Of a DNA stretch of 13,289 bases, positions 1-7,045 are shown piece after piece. How positions within the stretch are numbered: the first letter of the stretch is position 1; every line of letters begins with the position of its first letter. Source of the DNA: CAZDHT01 sp964505325 (GTDB lineage Bacteria > Planctomycetota > PUPC01); the NCBI GenBank assembly GCA_964505325.1, contig CAZDHT010000144.1, positions 1-13,289 of the forward strand. The letters run 5' to 3'. The notes below the pieces were generated by a model that was not told where the DNA came from, did no database searches, and saw only the letters and a list, made by a program, of their open reading frames with translations. A program made the position numbers and the translations under genes.

Positions 1-184
1 GGCGGGCCAAGGAAAGTATTGTCTCTTGACAAGCCGCCTCTATTAGCTGTTACCTCTCCGGCTGTCTCCCGTCGCCGTGCCGTTCGCCCCGCCTTCGCCC
101 CGTGATTGAGAGTCGGGTCGGGGCTGCGGCTGTGGCGTCTGGTCGACGGCGCACCGCCATGTCGGCAGGCAATTGCCGTTTACA

Positions 185-230
185 CTTTTCTAGTATTCTA
201 GAATTCCAGAATACTAGTATTCTGGAAAAG
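185..230. repeat. Nested AT-rich palindromic element
   Basis: The segment opens with cttttc and closes with gaaaag. Inside it, 190-217 is a 28-base palindrome with only two imperfect pairs, and 206-225 is a perfect 20-base palindrome centred on actagt. The two palindromes overlap, so the arms agtattct/agaatact occur alternately and can pair in two mutually exclusive ways. It is much more AT-rich than its surroundings. No U-tract follows on either strand, so it is not a standard terminator. It could be a dispersed extragenic palindrome or a binding site for a dimeric protein; the sequence does not decide which. Confidence 0.75.
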
Positions 231-357
231 CGTGAACCGATTAGAGGAAACCCTCCGGACAGCCAGGTGCCGACACAGCATACCGGGGGCGCGCAACTTG
301 GCACCCGCCAACACCGGGCTCGCGGCTCTCTGGCGCAACGCGCCAAATGGTTGAGGT

Positions 358-400
358 GTCGCACCGAAACCTCTGTCGCACCGAAACCTCTGTCGTACCG
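358..400 (+). repeat. Tandem 17-base repeat
   Basis: Two head-to-tail copies of gtcgcaccgaaacctct lie at 358-374 and 375-391. A third, partial copy (gtcgtaccg) follows at 392-400. A further full copy with a T in place of C (gtcgtaccgaaacctct) lies about 270 bases away at 671-687, touching the ilvD -35 box. The unit is 17 bases, not a multiple of three, and no real gene reads through it. Its role is unknown. Confidence 0.8.
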
Positions 401-462
401 GAGTGGATATTCTGATCCCGGGGTGCTTTTCGTTTCAATCGTCCTCGTCCTCCACGCCAAAT

Positions 463-580
463 GGGGCTGTTGACAGAGCCGCCGGTTCAGAGAACCGGCC
501 TACACGAAACGCTCGAACGGCCCCATTGTGGGCCCGCTCTGTGAGCGGGCGACGTACTGCACCTGTTTTTCAACAGCCCC
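463..580. repeat. Two-hairpin element closed by an 11-base inverted repeat
   Basis: The outer arms are ggggctgttga (463-473) and its exact reverse complement tcaacagcccc (570-580). Enclosed are two perfect hairpins: a 7-bp stem with a 5-base loop at 481-499 (gccggtt/aaccggc) and an 8-bp stem with a 3-base loop at 532-550 (gcccgctc/gagcgggc). Terminal inverted repeats around internal stems suit a small non-autonomous mobile or repeat element, or a structured RNA. No target-site duplication was found. Its identity is not established. Confidence 0.6.
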
Positions 581-646
581 AAGCGGAAGATCCGAGGACG
601 AGGCCGAGAACGATCCAGGATCTCGGCGACGGGGCCGCCTGGGAAT

Positions 647-662
647 ACCCCGCGTTCGGGGT
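647..662 (+). other. Small hairpin upstream of the ilvD promoter
   Basis: A 6-bp perfect stem (accccg/cggggt) closes a cgtt loop. The 10-base string gaataccccg spanning its left arm recurs at 711-720, just after the ilvD -10 box, where no right arm is present. The duplicated string may be a protein site or chance. Confidence 0.4.
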
Positions 663-686
663 GTCCACTCGTCGTACCGAAACCTC

Positions 687-714
687 TTGAAAAGCCCCCG
701 CTACGCCGTAGAAT
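687..714 (+). promoter_or_regulatory. Predicted sigma-70-type promoter of ilvD
   Basis: The -35 box TTGAAA (687-692) and -10 box TAGAAT (709-714) each match the consensus at 5 of 6 positions and are 16 bases apart. Transcription would start near 721, giving a leader of about 27 bases with the GGAGG site in it. A perfect 11-base palindrome, ctacgccgtag (701-711), overlaps the spacer and the first bases of the -10 box and could be an operator. A copy of the 17-base repeat (671-687) ends exactly on the first base of the -35 box. Confidence 0.6.
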
Positions 715-747
715 ACCCCGTCCTTTGGACTTCTGCGGAGGAAAACG

Positions 748-2421
748 GTGGCGGATCGAAAGCTGAGAAGTGATGAGGCGAAACGAGGCCTCGAACGTAT
801 GCCCAACCGGGCGCTCCTGTACGCCACAGGCATCACGCGCGAACAGATGGGCAAGCCGTTCATCGGAGTCTGTTCCAGTTTCACAGACTTGGTGCCGGGG
901 CACATCGGGATGCGGTCGCTCGAACGCAAGATCGAGTGGGGCGTCTGCGCCGGCGGCGGGGTGCCGTTTCTGTTCTCGATGCCCGGCATCTGCGACGGCA
1001 TCGCGATGGGCCACTCGGGCATGCACTACTCGCTTCCGTCGCGCGAGCTGATCGCCGACCTGGTCGAGTCCATCGTCCAGGCCCATCGGCTGGACGGCCT
1101 CGTGCTGCTGACCAACTGCGACAAGATCACGCCGGGCATGCTGATGGCGGCTGGGCGGCTGGACGTTCCCACGGTCGTGGTCACCGCGGGCCCGATGCTG
1201 GCCGGGCACTACGGCGGCCGCAGACTGTCGCTCGTGCGCGATACGTTCGAGGCGGTGGGCCTGTGCCAGGCCGGGAAGCTCGACGAAGACGACATCACCC
1301 AACTGGAGATCGAGGTCTGCCCGGGTGAGGGCTCGTGCCAGGGAATGTACACAGCGAACACGATGGCATGTCTGACCGAGGCGATGGGGATGAGCCTTCC
1401 CGGCACCGGCAGCGCGCTGGCGGGAACCGCGAAGAAGCAGCGCCTTGCCGAGATGGCCGGGGAACGGGTCGTGGAGCTCGTGCGGCAGGGAGTCACCGCG
1501 CGGCAGATCATGACGCGGGCTTCGCTGGAGAACGCCATCCGCGTCGACATGGCGCTGGGCGGCTCGACCAACACGGCTCTCCACATTCCGGCCATCGCTC
1601 ACGCGGCGGAGGTGGACATCAAGCTCGACGATTTCGACCGCCTCAGCCGTGAGACACCGCAACTGGCCTCGCTGCGTCCGGGCGGCGATCTGATGATGGA
1701 GGACCTGGAGGTGGCCGGCGGAATCCCGGCGGTTCTGAAGAGCCTCGCGCCACTGCTCGACCTCGACTGCCTCAACGTGGGCGGCCTCACGCTGGCGGAG
1801 ATCACCGAGTCCGCGCCCGTCGGCGACCCGGGGGTGATCCATTCGCTTGACGACCCCATCGCGCAGCAGGGCGGGATCGCCGTGCTGAAAGGGTCTCTGG
1901 CCCCGGATGGTGCGGTGGTGAAGCAGGGCGCGGTCAGCGCGGAAATGATGCAGTTCACCGGCACGGCCCGCGTGTTCGACAGCGAGAACGCGGCGATGAG
2001 TTATCTGAGGGGCGGCAAGGTCGTGCCCGAGGACGTGCTGATCGTCCGGTACGAAGGTCCGAAGGGCGGGCCGGGCATGCGCGAATCACTGGCGCTGACG
2101 GCGGCGGTGGCCGGATGCGGATTGGGCGACAAGATCGCCATCGTGACCGACGGGCGGTTCTCGGGCGGCACGCGCAACCTGAGCATCGGCCACGTCTCGC
2201 CCGAGGCGGCAGTGGGCGGGCCCATCGCACTGGTGCAGGACGGCGACCAAATCACGGTGGACGTGCCCGGGAGGACGATTGACCTGGGCGTGCCGAACGG
2301 CGAGCTGGAAAAGCGCCGCGCCAAATGGACGCCGCAAAAGCCAAAGATCACGACCGGGTGGCTGGCGCGGTACGCGAAGCTTGTCAGTTCCGCCGCGACC
2401 GGCGCCATCTTGGAAACATGA
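748..2421 (+). CDS. ilvD: Dihydroxy-acid dehydratase
   Basis: This enzyme (EC 4.2.1.9) removes water from 2,3-dihydroxy-isovalerate and 2,3-dihydroxy-3-methylvalerate in cytoplasmic valine, isoleucine and leucine synthesis. The 557 residues cover the whole family length of the shorter bacterial and archaeal type. Visible family motifs are [18 protein letters not shown] (83-100), NCDKITPGM (123-131, with cluster ligand Cys124, metal-binding Asp125 and the lysine that is normally carbamylated, Lys126), [10 protein letters not shown] (195-204, Cys197) and TDGRFSGG (467-474, with Ser472 the expected catalytic base). The N-terminal VPGH (49-52) has no cysteine where the TPCN-type enzymes have one, so it resembles the E. 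coli-like subgroup. The GTG start is fixed by GGAGG at 737-741, six bases upstream. No other ilv or leu gene is adjacent, so it is probably transcribed alone. The related sugar-acid dehydratases (EDD) are less likely given the length and motifs. Confidence 0.97.
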   Translation: MADRKLRSDEAKRGLERMPNRALLYATGITREQMGKPFIGVCSSFTDLVPGHIGMRSLERKIEWGVCAGGGVPFLFSMPGICDGIAMGHSGMHYSLPSRELIADLVESIVQAHRLDGLVLLTNCDKITPGMLMAAGRLDVPTVVVTAGPMLAGHYGGRRLSLVRDTFEAVGLCQAGKLDEDDITQLEIEVCPGEGSCQGMYTANTMACLTEAMGMSLPGTGSALAGTAKKQRLAEMAGERVVELVRQGVTARQIMTRASLENAIRVDMALGGSTNTALHIPAIAHAAEVDIKLDDFDRLSRETPQLASLRPGGDLMMEDLEVAGGIPAVLKSLAPLLDLDCLNVGGLTLAEITESAPVGDPGVIHSLDDPIAQQGGIAVLKGSLAPDGAVVKQGAVSAEMMQFTGTARVFDSENAAMSYLRGGKVVPEDVLIVRYEGPKGGPGMRESLALTAAVAGCGLGDKIAIVTDGRFSGGTRNLSIGHVSPEAAVGGPIALVQDGDQITVDVPGRTIDLGVPNGELEKRRAKWTPQKPKITTGWLARYAKLVSSAATGAILET

Positions 2422-2438
2422 GCGGGATGTGATATAAA
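2410..2438 (+). promoter_or_regulatory. Predicted promoter of tRNA-Gln
   Basis: TTGGAA (2410-2415, 4 of 6 consensus) and TATAAA (2433-2438, 5 of 6) are separated by 17 bases. The -35 box lies inside the last codons of ilvD. Transcription would begin near 2445, about 30 bases before the tRNA, so the tRNA can be made independently of ilvD. Confidence 0.5.
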
Positions 2439-2473
2439 GGGTGTGAAGGCGCGTTGGCGTCTGTGCGGTGTTC

Positions 2474-2548
2474 TGCCCGGTAGTGTAATCGGTAACACAA
2501 CGGATTTTGGGTCCGTCTTTCGAGGTTCGAGTCCTCGCCGGGCAACCA
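2474..2548 (+). tRNA. tRNA-Gln, anticodon UUG
   Basis: The 75 bases fold into a complete cloverleaf: a 7-bp acceptor stem (tgcccgg with ccgggca), a D arm gtgt/acac, an anticodon stem acgga/tccgt, and a T arm cgagg-ttcgagt-cctcg. The discriminator base is A and the CCA end is encoded. The anticodon loop ttttggg places UUG at positions 34-36, which reads CAA glutamine codons (and CAG by wobble), with G at 37. The weak U1-A72 pair is typical of bacterial glutamine tRNAs. It lies 52 bases after ilvD. Confidence 0.95.
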
Positions 2549-2629
2549 GCTTCCGCCAGTTCTCCAACCACACGCGCTGCACGCGAGACACGACGTATTG
2601 AAACCGGGATTCCACCGGTGCCGACCGTC

Positions 2630-2658
2630 TTGTAAATCCTGTGCGCCGGTTCTAGAAT
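2630..2658 (+). promoter_or_regulatory. Predicted promoter of the 2725 gene
   Basis: TTGTAA (2630-2635, 4 of 6) and TAGAAT (2653-2658, 5 of 6) are exactly 17 bases apart. Transcription would start near 2665, leaving a leader of about 60 bases before the ATG at 2725. Confidence 0.5.
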
Positions 2659-2724
2659 GCAGGTGAGGCGTCTGCCCTTGCGCCAACGGCGCCTCTTCCC
2701 CGGGAGGGCGGAAAGGGACCACGC

Positions 2725-3483
2725 ATGAGACGCATTGCTGTCTTCTCCGTTATCGTCTTCCTGTTTCCTGTGGCGTCTGTGGCGATCAGCGCCGAGGCCG
2801 ACCTCGCGCGGCAGGTGAAGGAACTGCAAGCCAAGGTGGAAGAGCTTGAGGGCCGCGTCGCAAAGCTGGAGGCGGACCCCGCGCCCGCCATGAGCATCAC
2901 GCTGCACTACGCCAAGAAGCCGGCAAAGCCCAAACTGACTCCGGACCGGCTCCTCGACGACGACCCGCACGCTGCCATCGCAAACGCCCGGGCCAATGTG
3001 GCCCGCCTCGCCGAGGACGTACGCAAACACGGGCGGCAACTCTCGCCGCACCCCGGGCTGGACCGGGGGACGGTCGTCGCACGCTGGGCGGACGCGTACA
3101 AGGAGCTGATCGGCCTGCTGGCAGAGCACGGGCAGGAGCGCGCGGCGGCGAGCGCGTTGGCGGAATTCCACGCGGGCAAAGACCTGACGGAGGCGGCGCA
3201 GCGCGCGTTCGAGCGGGCGGCATACAACGCGGCCAACACATTTTTCGGTCGCTGGAAGAACCCGGACGCCGCGATGCGAATCGCCGCAGCGTACGGCCCG
3301 AAGTCCGTCTACCTCGGGGACTCGTGGGGGGCGCTGTGTGAGGAGGCGGCCGCCGCCGGCAAGCACGAGTACAAGGCCCTCGCGCTCAAGTGCTACCTCC
3401 GGGCGGCGACTATCGACCCCCGGCTGAAGCACGTCTGGCGGCACGTGTATCGGCTGGAGGCCGAGCTGACGCCCGGGAGCTAG
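2725..3483 (+). CDS. Exported coiled-coil protein of unknown function
   Basis: I do not recognise this 252-residue protein. The N-terminus has two arginines and a hydrophobic core (residues 4-20) ending in an Ala-x-Ala-type site near residue 23, so it should be exported through Sec. Residues 25-50 form a short heptad coiled coil rich in Glu, Lys and Leu, suited to trimer or dimer formation. A Lys/Pro linker (64-75) leads to a mainly helical C-terminal region (80-250); residues 212-235 look like one degenerate TPR-type helical pair. No catalytic motif or later membrane segment is visible. The ATG is preceded only by a loose purine-rich tract (gggagggcggaaaggg). It has its own promoter after tRNA-Gln and converges on the TPR gene that ends at 3613; the 129 bases between the two contain no clear terminator. 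Confidence 0.8.
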   Translation: MRRIAVFSVIVFLFPVASVAISAEADLARQVKELQAKVEELEGRVAKLEADPAPAMSITLHYAKKPAKPKLTPDRLLDDDPHAAIANARANVARLAEDVRKHGRQLSPHPGLDRGTVVARWADAYKELIGLLAEHGQERAAASALAEFHAGKDLTEAAQRAFERAAYNAANTFFGRWKNPDAAMRIAAAYGPKSVYLGDSWGALCEEAAAAGKHEYKALALKCYLRAATIDPRLKHVWRHVYRLEAELTPGS

Positions 3484-3612
3484 CCACCCGGCTTTTGGAT
3501 TTCATGAGTATTGTGATAGCCGTTCAGGTATCTCGCGCCCATCTTCGGCCTCACGGAAACAGGGAGTACCACGAAGACCGCGGAAAGACCTGGCGTGTTT
3601 GGCACGTGCGGG

Positions 3613-6600
3613 CTACGGCGCGGCGCCCAACTCCTTCTTAAGCGTGTCGCGGAGTTGGACGGCCTGGGCGCGTTCGGGGAAACGGGCCCCGGACTTGAGC
3701 AGGCCCTCGAGCAGCGATAGGGCCTCAGCCTTCTTGCCGACCTTCGCGCCGGCGACGGCGAGGTGATACCGGACAGTCGGATGATCGGGGAGCAAACAGC
3801 GGCCCTGTTCGAGTTGCTCGATGGCCTTTTCCGGCGGGCTAAGGATAGTGTATAGCCGGCCGAGCGCGTCGGCAACGGCCCCGCTGTACGGGTCGAGGTT
3901 CCTTGCCCGCCGGGCGTACTCGGCGGCCCGGTCACGGACCGCGCGGTCGAGGTTCTCCTGCTCTTCGACCGACAGATCCGCGTAGTTATTGAGCGACCAG
4001 ACCGGCCTGGGGTTGAGCAAGATAACTCTCTTGTAGAGTTTCAGCGCCTTGTCGTTGAGGCCGGCCCGTTGATACAGCGAGGCCAGCTCGAGATGGGGAA
4101 GCCAAAAGGCGGGTGCGGCCCGGATGGCGGATTCGTAGAGCTTGACCGCTTCGGCCTGCGCCTCGAGGCGCTCCTGTGGGGTGGCCTTGGCGGCAGCGGC
4201 GGCGCGCGTCCGCTGCTCCTCGATGGCGGCCAGGTTGCGGAGCGCGAGCGGAGACAAGGGTGACAAATCCAGGATGCGGCGGTTGATCTTTTCCGCCTTC
4301 TTGAGCCGGTCCTCGGCGCCATCGAGCCGGGAGGTCGCGAGGTACAGGTCGCCGAGATAGCGCATTGCAGCCACGTTCTTCCCGTCTCGAGCAATGAGGC
4401 CGCGGTAGACCCTCTCGGCCTCGGGGAGCCATGCGACGCCGGCCCGCGAAAACAACAGCCCGAGATTGAGCTCGAGCCCCACGATCCTGTACAGACGCCC
4501 GGGCGCTCTGCGTCCTCCGCCGACGTCCGTGCTCCCGGCAAGCTGCCGCAGGCGCCGGATCATCTTGGTGTATTCCCCCTGCAAGCCAGGAACCGCACCC
4601 GGGGTCCGCCGGATCATGGCCTGGGCTTTCGCAAACTCACCTTGGGCAATCAGGCAGTGAATGAGCGTGAACTGGTTGCGCACCACGTCGTCGAGGTCTC
4701 GCTTGTCGAGCTTGATCGAAAGCTGGACCGCTTCCCGGGCGGCGTTCACCGCCTTGTCGGCGAGTTCGGCCCCCAGATAGGCGATCGCCAGGCGGCGCAT
4801 GATCCGGGGTTTCGCCCTGGCGGGGAGCGGCCGTTCCGGGTCGCTGAGGACCCTCTCATACACCGAAGCCATCTTTTGGAACTCACGGTCCAGAGCATAG
4901 ATCAGCGCCAACTCATACGAGAACCTGAGGCCCTGGTTGAGGTCGATGGCCTGCTCGTAGTTCTCGACGGCGTGGCGCCACCAGAGCCGCCGCTCGGCGT
5001 CGATGTCCTCGGCGGACACTTCGCCCGCGCCCGCGGTTGCGGCTTTCTTGCGGCGTTCCTCGATCTCCGCCCGGATCACGGCCTCGGGGCGGCGCACACA
5101 GGCGCTGTAGATGAGCCCGGCAATATAGCGTGCCTCGGCCGTCTCGCGACAACGCTCGATCACGAACTCCAGGTCGGCCAGCGCCTGGCGGAACTTCCGG
5201 TCTCGCAAGCGCAGGGCCGCGAGCCGGAGGCGGGCCGGAACGTGCTTGCTGTCCATGGCGAGCACTTTCTTGAACTGCTTCTCGGCGTCGGCGAACCGTT
5301 TTTGCCCGACACGGAGCCGGCCCAAGCCGAAGAACAGCGCCATGTTTTCGGGGAGCTTGAGCGCCTCGAGCATCTTGATCGCTTCTTCGTATTGCTTCGC
5401 TGCATCGTCGACCCTGTCCTGGAGCTCGTACGTATGGGCAAGGTGCACGTAGCCCATGATGTACTGCCCGTCGAGCAGACGCGCCTGTTTGAAGTACTCG
5501 ATAGCCTTGCCCCACATGCCCTTTTTCACGAGGGCGTATCCGGCGACGCAGGGGTAGGTGGGGTCTTTGCGGGCGGCCGCCGGCAGCCGGCCGCCGACGT
5601 ATTTCCGGATGGCCTGGTCCTCCATGTCGTGCGCGAGCAGGAACAGCGTCTGGGCCACCAGTTCGTCCGCGGAGGGCTCTTCCGTGGCGGCCCGGTCGAG
5701 CCACAAGAGGGCCTGATCGTAGTCCTTGAGCCCGCGGTGGGCGAGGCTGAGCATCAGGTAGACCTGTGTGTTGACCCGCTGAGGCCGGGCGGGGACGTGG
5801 AGGATTCGCTCGCACTGTTCGCGTACGTCGTCATACAATCCCCGGCGCAGATACAGCTTGGCAAGCCGGAGCCGTGCCGGCACGAAATTGGGCCGGAGGT
5901 CGATCACCCGTTTGAACTCGTTCCCGGCCAGGGTGACCGACGTGGTGGCGCCTCCGCGCCGGTAGTAGGCGAGGCCCAGGTTGAAATGGAGGCGCGGCTC
6001 GTTCTGCATTTTGTCGCTGATGGCGATGAACTCGGATGCGGCCGAGCCGTACTCGCCCTTGGCCAGGTCGACGATACCCCGGACGTAGTGCGCCTCGACG
6101 CTGGGCAAGTGTTTGAGGCCCTGCTCGGCGTACTGGTCCGTCAGCCGGCCGGCGCGCTCGCCCAGCACCTCCGCCTTGATAATGGCGGCGCGGACGCGAT
6201 CGGCGCCAGGGAGCGCGAGTGCTTTGTCTGCGGTGCGCATCGCCTCGTCCCCGTCACCCTTCTCCAGCAGAATGGCAGACAAGAGCAGCCAGGTGTCCGG
6301 GTCGGCCGTTCCCCGGCGCCCCTTGGTCTGCCCGCAGCCGATCTTGAGGTTTGCGACGGCCAGTGCGAAGTGCTGTTTTGCCGCGTCGAGGCGAATCCTG
6401 AACGCGGTTCGGTCGGCGGCTGCGGGCAGGCCACGCAGCCGATTCGCCCAGTACTTCTCCGATGAGTCGAACCGGCCCGATCGGACGTCCGCCGCCGCCG
6501 CCGCAGCCAACGGATCACGGGGATTCTCCTCGAGTATGCGCACGCACTCGTGCGCCCCGCGCTCGAACAGGCTGTAGTGCACCTTGCCAATCACGGCGTA

Positions 6601-7020
6601 TGGGGCGGCAAGGCGCGGGTCCGCATTGGCGACTTTCTGTGCGGCGGCTCGCGCCTCATCGTGTTTCCCCTCGCCGAGCAGCACCTCCGCCAGGCCGAGC
6701 TCTGCGGCCGGCAGTTCGGGTTTCAACTGGAGCGCGCGCTCGAAATCCTGCCTCGCGTTTGTGTACTGCCTCGTCTTCAGGTAGCACGTCCCGCGGTTGA
6801 CCAACGCGTCCACGCTCTCGGGCTCGTCTTGAATGACCCTGGTCAGGGAGGCAACGGCTTGATGGAACCGCCGTTGGTGCATTTCTTCGGCGGCCCTGTC
6901 GGCGGAAGTCTCCGACGCCGGTTGAAGCACGGCCACGAAGACCCAGGCCAGGGCGCCCAGGCCGGCCCCGAGCATCCCGACCGTACTCCACAGGGTCAGT
7001 TTGGAGTTCCACACGCTCAC
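3613..7020 (-). CDS. Large membrane-anchored TPR-repeat protein (1135 aa)
   Basis: This is the last gene of the four-gene operon. Residues 8-32 form one hydrophobic segment with few charges before it, probably an uncleaved anchor, leaving the rest outside the cytoplasm. Most of the remainder is tetratricopeptide repeats; clear units include 70-103, 344-377, 414-447, 487-520, 521-551, 558-591, 884-917, 970-1003 and 1040-1079, with irregular helical stretches between. A charged Lys/Glu/Arg-rich insert at 650-680 breaks the pattern. TPR solenoids bind other proteins; no enzymatic motif is visible. The start is GTG, supported by GAGG at 7026-7029 five bases away, and lies 25 bases after the preceding gene. 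Length and composition resemble the PEP-CTERM-system TPR protein PrsT, but there is no lipobox cysteine at the N-terminus, so I would not use that name. Family-level TPR call is secure; function is not. Confidence 0.9.
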   Translation of the reverse strand: MSVWNSKLTLWSTVGMLGAGLGALAWVFVAVLQPASETSADRAAEEMHQRRFHQAVASLTRVIQDEPESVDALVNRGTCYLKTRQYTNARQDFERALQLKPELPAAELGLAEVLLGEGKHDEARAAAQKVANADPRLAAPYAVIGKVHYSLFERGAHECVRILEENPRDPLAAAAAADVRSGRFDSSEKYWANRLRGLPAAADRTAFRIRLDAAKQHFALAVANLKIGCGQTKGRRGTADPDTWLLLSAILLEKGDGDEAMRTADKALALPGADRVRAAIIKAEVLGERAGRLTDQYAEQGLKHLPSVEAHYVRGIVDLAKGEYGSAASEFIAISDKMQNEPRLHFNLGLAYYRRGGATTSVTLAGNEFKRVIDLRPNFVPARLRLAKLYLRRGLYDDVREQCERILHVPARPQRVNTQVYLMLSLAHRGLKDYDQALLWLDRAATEEPSADELVAQTLFLLAHDMEDQAIRKYVGGRLPAAARKDPTYPCVAGYALVKKGMWGKAIEYFKQARLLDGQYIMGYVHLAHTYELQDRVDDAAKQYEEAIKMLEALKLPENMALFFGLGRLRVGQKRFADAEKQFKKVLAMDSKHVPARLRLAALRLRDRKFRQALADLEFVIERCRETAEARYIAGLIYSACVRRPEAVIRAEIEERRKKAATAGAGEVSAEDIDAERRLWWRHAVENYEQAIDLNQGLRFSYELALIYALDREFQKMASVYERVLSDPERPLPARAKPRIMRRLAIAYLGAELADKAVNAAREAVQLSIKLDKRDLDDVVRNQFTLIHCLIAQGEFAKAQAMIRRTPGAVPGLQGEYTKMIRRLRQLAGSTDVGGGRRAPGRLYRIVGLELNLGLLFSRAGVAWLPEAERVYRGLIARDGKNVAAMRYLGDLYLATSRLDGAEDRLKKAEKINRRILDLSPLSPLALRNLAAIEEQRTRAAAAAKATPQERLEAQAEAVKLYESAIRAAPAFWLPHLELASLYQRAGLNDKALKLYKRVILLNPRPVWSLNNYADLSVEEQENLDRAVRDRAAEYARRARNLDPYSGAVADALGRLYTILSPPEKAIEQLEQGRCLLPDHPTVRYHLAVAGAKVGKKAEALSLLEGLLKSGARFPERAQAVQLRDTLKKELGAAP

Positions 7021-7045
7021 GCTCGCCTCGCTTCGAACTTCCCGC

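Larger units (their letters stand above)
1..686. other. Long intergenic region without a convincing gene
   Basis: No reading frame here has a credible start, ribosome binding site and protein-like composition. The open frames on both strands run through the repeats and hairpins, which explains their odd translations. What the stretch does hold is structural: a nested AT-rich palindrome at 185-230, a small 6-bp hairpin at 331-345 (tggcgc, loop aac, gcgcca), a 17-base tandem repeat at 358-400, and a two-hairpin element at 463-580. A possible stem of ccgaga (604-609) with tctcgg (621-626) and a further hairpin at 647-662 follow. No terminator with a U-tract was seen. Confidence 0.7.

Noticed and set aside
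26..53. TTGACA (26-31) as a promoter near the left edge
   Set aside because: The -35 box is perfect, but the best -10 at suitable spacing (TGTTAC, 48-53) is weak and no gene follows closely.
299..315. Second TGGCAC sequence in the left intergenic region
   Set aside because: No TTGC-type -12 element follows at the right distance.
358..400. Tandem repeats as a CRISPR array
   Set aside because: The copies are directly adjacent with no spacers, and there are no cas genes.
487..1842. Long open frame antisense to ilvD
   Set aside because: It mirrors ilvD codons in a GC-rich gene, has an Arg/His-rich unnatural composition and no ribosome site.
3484..3612. Bidirectional terminator between the convergent genes
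   Set aside because: Only a short gcacgtgc palindrome (3602-3609) was found, with no long stem and no U-tract.
4642..6465. 607-codon open frame on the plus strand opposite the large TPR gene
   Set aside because: It is the complement of the TPR coding frame. GC-rich third positions suppress stops on the opposite strand, and its composition is not that of a folded protein family.
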